Part shown: positions 63,946 through 64,000 of the stretch, piece by piece | Numbering within the stretch: position 1 is the stretch's first letter | Layout: each line of letters starts with the position of its first letter | Source: Jeotgalicoccus marinus DSM 19772 | Lineage (GTDB): Bacteria; Bacillota; Bacilli; Staphylococcales; Salinicoccaceae | Assembly (NCBI RefSeq): GCF_000425825.1 | Contig: NZ_AUEE01000009.1 | Location: 37,475 to 101,474 of the forward strand | Reading direction: 5' to 3' | Length of the DNA: 64,000 bases | Made by a program: the position numbers and the translations under genes | Notes under the pieces: generated by a model | Told to the model about the DNA's origin: nothing | Databases searched by the model: none | What the model saw: only the letters and a program-made list of their open reading frames with translations

Positions 63946-64000
63946 ATGAAAAGGATCGATGATTTGAAAGCTGGTGTTGCAGTTATTATTTTGAATGAGG
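63946..64000 (+). CDS. Probable Nudix hydrolase, N-terminus only (3' truncated by window edge)
   Basis: ATG 63946 with GGAGG at 63931-63935. The 18 visible residues MKRIDDLKAGVAVIILNE end in the strand GVAVIILNE, a common first strand of Nudix hydrolases (G-x-x-x-I-I-x-N). Nothing more can be seen, so the Nudix box itself is outside the window. The ykkC-family riboswitch directly upstream supports the call, because its 2c subtype is found mainly before Nudix-type hydrolase genes. Family moderately likely; substrate unknown. Confidence 0.5.
   Translation, partial: MKRIDDLKAGVAVIILNE

Noticed and set aside
63618..64000. attR copy of tRNA-Arg
   Set aside because: No stretch resembling the tRNA 3' end was found between the endolysin remnant and the window end.

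Overview
The window looks like chromosomal DNA of a low-GC Gram-positive coccus of the Staphylococcaceae or a close relative (a Jeotgalicoccus/Nosocomiicoccus/Salinicoccus-type organism is my inference; the species cannot be fixed from the sequence alone). The reasons are Staphylococcus/Bacillus gene order, AT-rich codon use, strong GGAGG ribosome binding sites, T-box leaders and an L20-type leader. Nearly everything is on the + strand.

Layout. 1-2500: end of an RDD membrane protein gene, a YtxK-like methyltransferase and acetate kinase. 2600-4900: an epoxide-hydrolase-like gene facing a luciferase-like flavin monooxygenase. 4980-9700: universal stress protein, alanine dehydrogenase, an orphan ORF, YtkL-like hydrolase and the CBS-HotDog regulator SpxR/YtoI. 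9730-20730: YtpI, nrnA, dnaE, malic enzyme, a GntR regulator, accD, accA, pfkA and pyk, a block joining replication, lipid precursor supply and lower glycolysis. 20750-26000: a lipoprotein, a 41-bp tandem repeat, citZ-icd and an AbgT transporter. 26100-34600: polA-mutM-coaE, gapB, an IsdG/HmoB-like gene and nrdR-dnaB-dnaI. 34600-38200: T-box-thrS and leader-infC-rpmI-rplT. 38200-42700: YhfC-like membrane protease, AGCS symporter, M42 peptidase and TrmH-family methyltransferase. 42700-53750: T-box-pheST, zapA, cvpA, polX, mutS2, a 32-codon membrane peptide, trxA and uvrC. 53860-57040: sdhCAB. 57200-60110: MarR, murI, rdgB, a phosphodiesterase and an acetyltransferase.

From 60192 the character changes. 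A tRNA-Arg(UCU) gene is followed by a heavily deleted prophage: integrase, ImmA/IrrE protease with a LexA-like box upstream, a coiled-coil protein, a cI-like repressor, a divergent operator/promoter region, and, directly behind the rightward promoter, an endolysin that has lost its N-terminus. Replication, packaging and structural genes are gone.

The window ends in a ykkC-family riboswitch with an overlapping terminator, followed by the first 18 codons of what looks like a Nudix hydrolase. That pairing points to the nucleoside-diphosphate-sensing subtype (2c) rather than guanidine.

Regulation that can be read directly: two T-boxes with visible specifier loops, an L20-type attenuator with mutually exclusive helices, an AUA start codon for infC, a perfect CcpN-type site over the gapB -10, a perfect cre site before the AGCS symporter, a LexA-like box before immA, and many bidirectional terminators.
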